Shown: in pieces, positions 12,936 through 16,005 of the stretch
Layout: each line of letters begins with the position of its first letter
Position numbering within the stretch: the first letter of the stretch is position 1
Assembly: GCA_947627395.1 (NCBI GenBank)
Contig: CANQVW010000022.1
Location: 1-16,005 of the forward strand
Length of the DNA: 16,005 nt
Source of the DNA: an uncultured Bacilli bacterium
GTDB taxonomy: Bacteria > Bacillota_I > Bacilli_A > ML615J-28 > CAG-698
Direction: 5' to 3'
Made by a program: the position numbers and the translations under genes
The notes under the pieces: generated by a model
The model's input: the letters and a program-made list of their open reading frames with translations, nothing else
What the model was told of the DNA's origin: nothing
The model's database searches: none

Positions 12936-14726
12936 ATGAACAACAATTATGATTCAAACAACTCTTTACGTAAAGAGATTGCTGAAAAAGCTGATATTGT
13001 TGAAATTATAAGTCGTTATGTCAACTTAGAAAAAAAAGGTGCAAATTATATCGGTCTTTGCCCTTTTCATGATGATAAAAATCCTTCTATGTCTGTTTCT
13101 CCGTCTAAACATATTTTTAAATGTTTTAGTTGTAATACTGGTGGAGATAGTATTACCTTTTTAAGTAAAATAAAAAATATTTCACAACTCGAAGCCATGC
13201 GTGAAATTGGTGAAGCCGTCGGTATTTCTGTCCCAGTGACAAGAAAAGAACAAGAAAAACAAAAAAGTGCAAAATATTATCAAATTATGGCGGATGCTAC
13301 AGCTTTCTATCATTTCTTTTTAAATCATACGAAGGATGGAAAAGAAGCACTTCAATATTTGGAAAAAAGACAATTGAGTGCTGAAATCATTCATCGTTTC
13401 CAAATTGGTTTATCAGGTAAAGATAATGAATTGTTTAAAGTTCTCTCTGAAAAAAAGCATTTACCACTAGATATGCTTGAAGTTGGTGTCATTAAAAGTG
13501 GTAAAGATTATTATGATACATTTAAAAATCGTATTATGTTTCCACTAAAAGACTTAGATGGAAATTATGTGGGATTTAGTGGGAGAATTTATCAATCCAT
13601 TGATGAAGCCAAATATATCAATACAACAGATACCATTATCTTTAAAAAGGGACAAATTCTTTATAATTATTCTGATGCAATACAAGTTATTCGCTCGAAA
13701 GATTGTGTCTATTTGTTTGAAGGCTTTATGGATGTGATTGCATCTTATCGAGCTGATGTCACGAATGCGGTTGCATCGATGGGAACAGCTTTAACTGAAG
13801 ATCAAATATCTGCCATTAGTCGTTTAACAAAAAATGTAATTCTTTGTTATGATAGTGATGGCCCAGGAATTGAAGCGACAAAAAGAGCTATAGGAATGTT
13901 TTTACAGCATCAAATGAATGTGAAAACTGTTCGAATTCCTGAAGGTAAAGATCCTGATGAATATATTCATAAAAATGGTTCAGCTGCTTTACAAAATGTT
14001 TTAGTCAACCAAACCATTCACGCAATGGAATATTTATATCAAATTGAAAAAGAAAATATTGTATTAACCAATATTGATCATAAAGAAAAGTTTAAGCAAA
14101 AAATATTTACTTATTTACCTTATTTTCATTCAAGTGTGATTATTGAAACGTATTTAAAAAAATTATCTTTAGATTTAGAAGTAACTTATGAAGCATTAAA
14201 AGAGGATTATCAGTCTACAAGTCATACATATCAGGATTCTTATGGTTCGTTTGATTTACCAAAAGTGGATGATGTTGTAATTGTTCGTCAAGGTCATGAA
14301 ACAAAAATTTCAAGACAAATGAAGAAATATATTACCTCTGAAAGAAGATTAATTCTTGCGTCTTATAGTGAGCAAAAAAAATGTCTTTATATAGAAAATC
14401 AGTTAGAAAATAATTTTGTTGAGAAAATAAATCGAGAAATTTTATATAAAATTCGTAATTATTATCGAAAACATCAAACAATGAATGAAGATGAAATTCA
14501 AAAAAAATTAACAGAAAGTGAATGGGAAATTTTAAAAGATATTTTAGAAGATGAATCTATACCCAATGGATCTGAAATAGAAATTTTAATTGAAAATGTG
14601 AAAGAGTGGCCTTATGTAAAAGCTGCTCAAGCCGAAGTTGAAAGTGACCAAAAATCAATTGAAGGAATGAATAAGTTGTCACGTTATAAAAGAGCAACGA
14701 TTAAAATAAAAAAAGGAGATGTTTAA
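12936..14726 (+). CDS. dnaG: DNA primase
   Basis: DnaG makes RNA primers for Okazaki fragments and is recruited by the replicative helicase. The 596-residue product has an N-terminal CHC2 zinc ribbon (Cys42, His45, Cys63, Cys66), the TOPRIM domain with EGFMDV (Glu262) and DSDGPG (Asp306, Asp308), and a C-terminal helical domain of about 130 residues that binds the helicase. Length is typical for the family. The intergenic gap to glyS is 18 bases and carries GGAGGGAGTGGAAGG, giving two possible Shine-Dalgarno sites. rpoD follows after five bases, so this is the dnaG-rpoD core of the macromolecular-synthesis operon. Confidence 0.97.
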   Translation: MNNNYDSNNSLRKEIAEKADIVEIISRYVNLEKKGANYIGLCPFHDDKNPSMSVSPSKHIFKCFSCNTGGDSITFLSKIKNISQLEAMREIGEAVGISVPVTRKEQEKQKSAKYYQIMADATAFYHFFLNHTKDGKEALQYLEKRQLSAEIIHRFQIGLSGKDNELFKVLSEKKHLPLDMLEVGVIKSGKDYYDTFKNRIMFPLKDLDGNYVGFSGRIYQSIDEAKYINTTDTIIFKKGQILYNYSDAIQVIRSKDCVYLFEGFMDVIASYRADVTNAVASMGTALTEDQISAISRLTKNVILCYDSDGPGIEATKRAIGMFLQHQMNVKTVRIPEGKDPDEYIHKNGSAALQNVLVNQTIHAMEYLYQIEKENIVLTNIDHKEKFKQKIFTYLPYFHSSVIIETYLKKLSLDLEVTYEALKEDYQSTSHTYQDSYGSFDLPKVDDVVIVRQGHETKISRQMKKYITSERRLILASYSEQKKCLYIENQLENNFVEKINREILYKIRNYYRKHQTMNEDEIQKKLTESEWEILKDILEDESIPNGSEIEILIENVKEWPYVKAAQAEVESDQKSIEGMNKLSRYKRATIKIKKGDV

Positions 14727-14731
14727 ACAAT

Positions 14732-16003
14732 ATGTTGAACGAAACTCAAACTGCACAATTAGAGCAATTAATTGAAGAAGGCCGTAAAAGTGGTTATGTT
14801 TCTGTTAAAAAAGTTCTTACATTTGTTGATGAAGATTCCGAAGAATTTGATGAAGTAACAAGAAAGTTAGAAGATGAAGGAATTACAGTCGCAGAAAAAG
14901 CTTTAAATGATGATGAAATTAATAGCGATGCCATGGAAGATTTAGATGATGCAGAATTTGAAGACTTTCTTGCTAATGGATTAGATGGTGCTTCAGAAGA
15001 TGATTTTAGTAGTGAATATGAAAATGAATTGAAAACCAAAGACATCGATGACATTGTTTCATCTATTATTTCTCCTTCACAAGCAGATGATCCTATTAAA
15101 ATGTATTTAAGAGAAATTGGTCAAATCGAACTATTATCTCCAACACAAGAACTTGACTTGTCTAGAAAAGTTCAAGAAGGTTTACTTGCGGAAGAAAGAA
15201 TTAAAGCACATAAAAAGGGAAAGAAAAATGCTGAGTTAAGTCCAGAAGAATTGAAAAAGATGGAAGAAGAATCTGAAGTTGGATTAGAAGCTAGAGATAT
15301 TTTAATTAATTCTAATTTAAGATTAGTTGTTTCCATCGCGAAAAGATATTTAGGACGTGGTATGCAATTCCAAGATTTAATTCAGGAAGGGAATATGGGC
15401 TTAATGAAAGCCGTTAATAAATTTGACTATACCAAAGGATATAAGTTTTCAACCTATGCTACTTGGTGGATTAAACAAGCTATTACAAGAGCCATTGCCG
15501 ATCAGGCAAGAACTATTCGTATTCCAGTTCATATGGTTGAAACAATTAATAAACTCGTTCGAACACAAAGAAAGTTAACACAAGACCTACATCGTGAACC
15601 TACACCTGAAGAACTTGCTGATGCTTTACATATGTCTGTTGAAAAGGTGCAACAGATTCAAAAAATTGCGCAAGAACCTGTTTCTTTGGAAACTCCAGTT
15701 GGTGAAGAGGATGACTCCACATTAGGTGATTTCGTTCATGATGTTGAACTTCCAAATCCATTAGAATTTACAATAAATGAAAAATATAAAGAAGAAATTG
15801 ACACAGTTTTAAAAACATTAACTCCAAGAGAGGAAAAAGTACTTCGTTTGCGTTTTGGATTAGATGATGGTAAATCTCATACTTTAGAAGAAGTTGGAAA
15901 AGAGTTTAATGTTACAAGAGAAAGAATTCGTCAAATTGAATCAAAAGCCATTCGTAGACTGCGTCATCCAACGAGGCAAAAAAGATTATCTCAATATAAA
16001 TAG
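14732..16003 (+). CDS. rpoD: Primary sigma factor (sigma-70/SigA)
   Basis: The housekeeping sigma factor that directs RNA polymerase to TTGACA/TATAAT promoters. The 423-residue product is complete and ends TAG at 16001-16003. It has an acidic N-terminal region 1.1, region 1.2 from DPIKMYLREIGQIELLSP (about residue 119), region 2 with LVVSIAKRYLGRGMQFQDLI and TYATWWIKQAITRAIADQAR (about 190-260), region 3, and region 4 from LTPREEKVLRLRFGLDDG to VTRERIRQIESKAIRRLRHP (about 363-415). It is about 50 residues longer than Bacillus SigA; part of the extra length is a basic/acidic linker of about 35 residues between regions 1.2 and 2. AAGGAGAT at 14713-14720 lies in the tail of dnaG, slightly far from ATG 14732. 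Confidence 0.97.
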   Translation: MLNETQTAQLEQLIEEGRKSGYVSVKKVLTFVDEDSEEFDEVTRKLEDEGITVAEKALNDDEINSDAMEDLDDAEFEDFLANGLDGASEDDFSSEYENELKTKDIDDIVSSIISPSQADDPIKMYLREIGQIELLSPTQELDLSRKVQEGLLAEERIKAHKKGKKNAELSPEELKKMEEESEVGLEARDILINSNLRLVVSIAKRYLGRGMQFQDLIQEGNMGLMKAVNKFDYTKGYKFSTYATWWIKQAITRAIADQARTIRIPVHMVETINKLVRTQRKLTQDLHREPTPEELADALHMSVEKVQQIQKIAQEPVSLETPVGEEDDSTLGDFVHDVELPNPLEFTINEKYKEEIDTVLKTLTPREEKVLRLRFGLDDGKSHTLEEVGKEFNVTRERIRQIESKAIRRLRHPTRQKRLSQYK

Positions 16004-16005
16004 AG

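Noticed and set aside
14732..16005. Recoded TGA (Mycoplasma-type code)
   Set aside because: Trp is written TGG, as in the Trp-Trp pair of region 2 of SigA, and TGA ends yqfC, recO and the permease in the expected places.

Overview
The window is a chromosomal stretch from an AT-rich, spore-forming low-GC Gram-positive bacterium (Bacillota, Bacilli/Erysipelotrichia side). The grounds are a SpoIVA ATPase, YqfC/YqfD and SpoVIF-like proteins, Shine-Dalgarno sites of the GGAGGTGAT type, and a gene order resembling that of Bacillus. TGA is used as a stop (yqfC, recO, the permease) and TGG encodes Trp, so this is genetic code 11 and not a Mycoplasma code. I cannot name the species. All supported genes are on the + strand, and I see no mobile element, CRISPR array, tRNA or rRNA. 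No stretch longer than 300 bases lacks a gene.

Positions 1-2435 hold the 3' end of der, a small SpoVIF-like gene, spoIVA behind an excellent sigma-E-type promoter, and a divergent HU gene. This matches the der...spoIVA-hbs block of Bacillus. Positions 2468-3613 hold a membrane-anchored protein that reads as a divergent single GerMN domain, followed by rdgB. In Bacillus gerM lies just upstream of rph-rdgB, so this looks like a second conserved block that has lost rph.

Positions 3622-9038 hold rpsU with its own promoter and terminator, the sporulation pair yqfC-yqfD, and then phoH-ybeY-cdd-era-yqzL-recO, tightly packed. This is the Bacillus rpsU-to-sigA region without yqeY, pgpH (between phoH and ybeY) and dgkA (between ybeY and cdd). 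Positions 9064-11396 hold a purine permease with a possible attenuator in its leader and a five-helix membrane protein. Both lie between terminators, in a place where Bacillus has nothing comparable. Positions 11428-16003 hold a single-chain glycyl-tRNA synthetase, dnaG (primase) and rpoD (main sigma factor).

Functionally the window links spore coat/cortex assembly (SpoIVA, YqfC/D, SpoVIF-like, GerM-like), ribosome assembly and rRNA maturation (Der, Era, YbeY, S21), nucleotide hygiene and salvage (RdgB, Cdd, permease), and replication, repair and transcription (DnaG, RecO, HU, SigA). Three sporulation transcription units each start with a sigma-E-like promoter with exactly 14 bases between the -35 and -10 elements. 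The housekeeping genes have TTGACA/TATAAT-type promoters, mostly with 17-base spacers. The region is mostly ordinary core genome. The best leads are the shared sporulation promoter architecture, the GerM-like relic, the divergent HU, and the permease leader.
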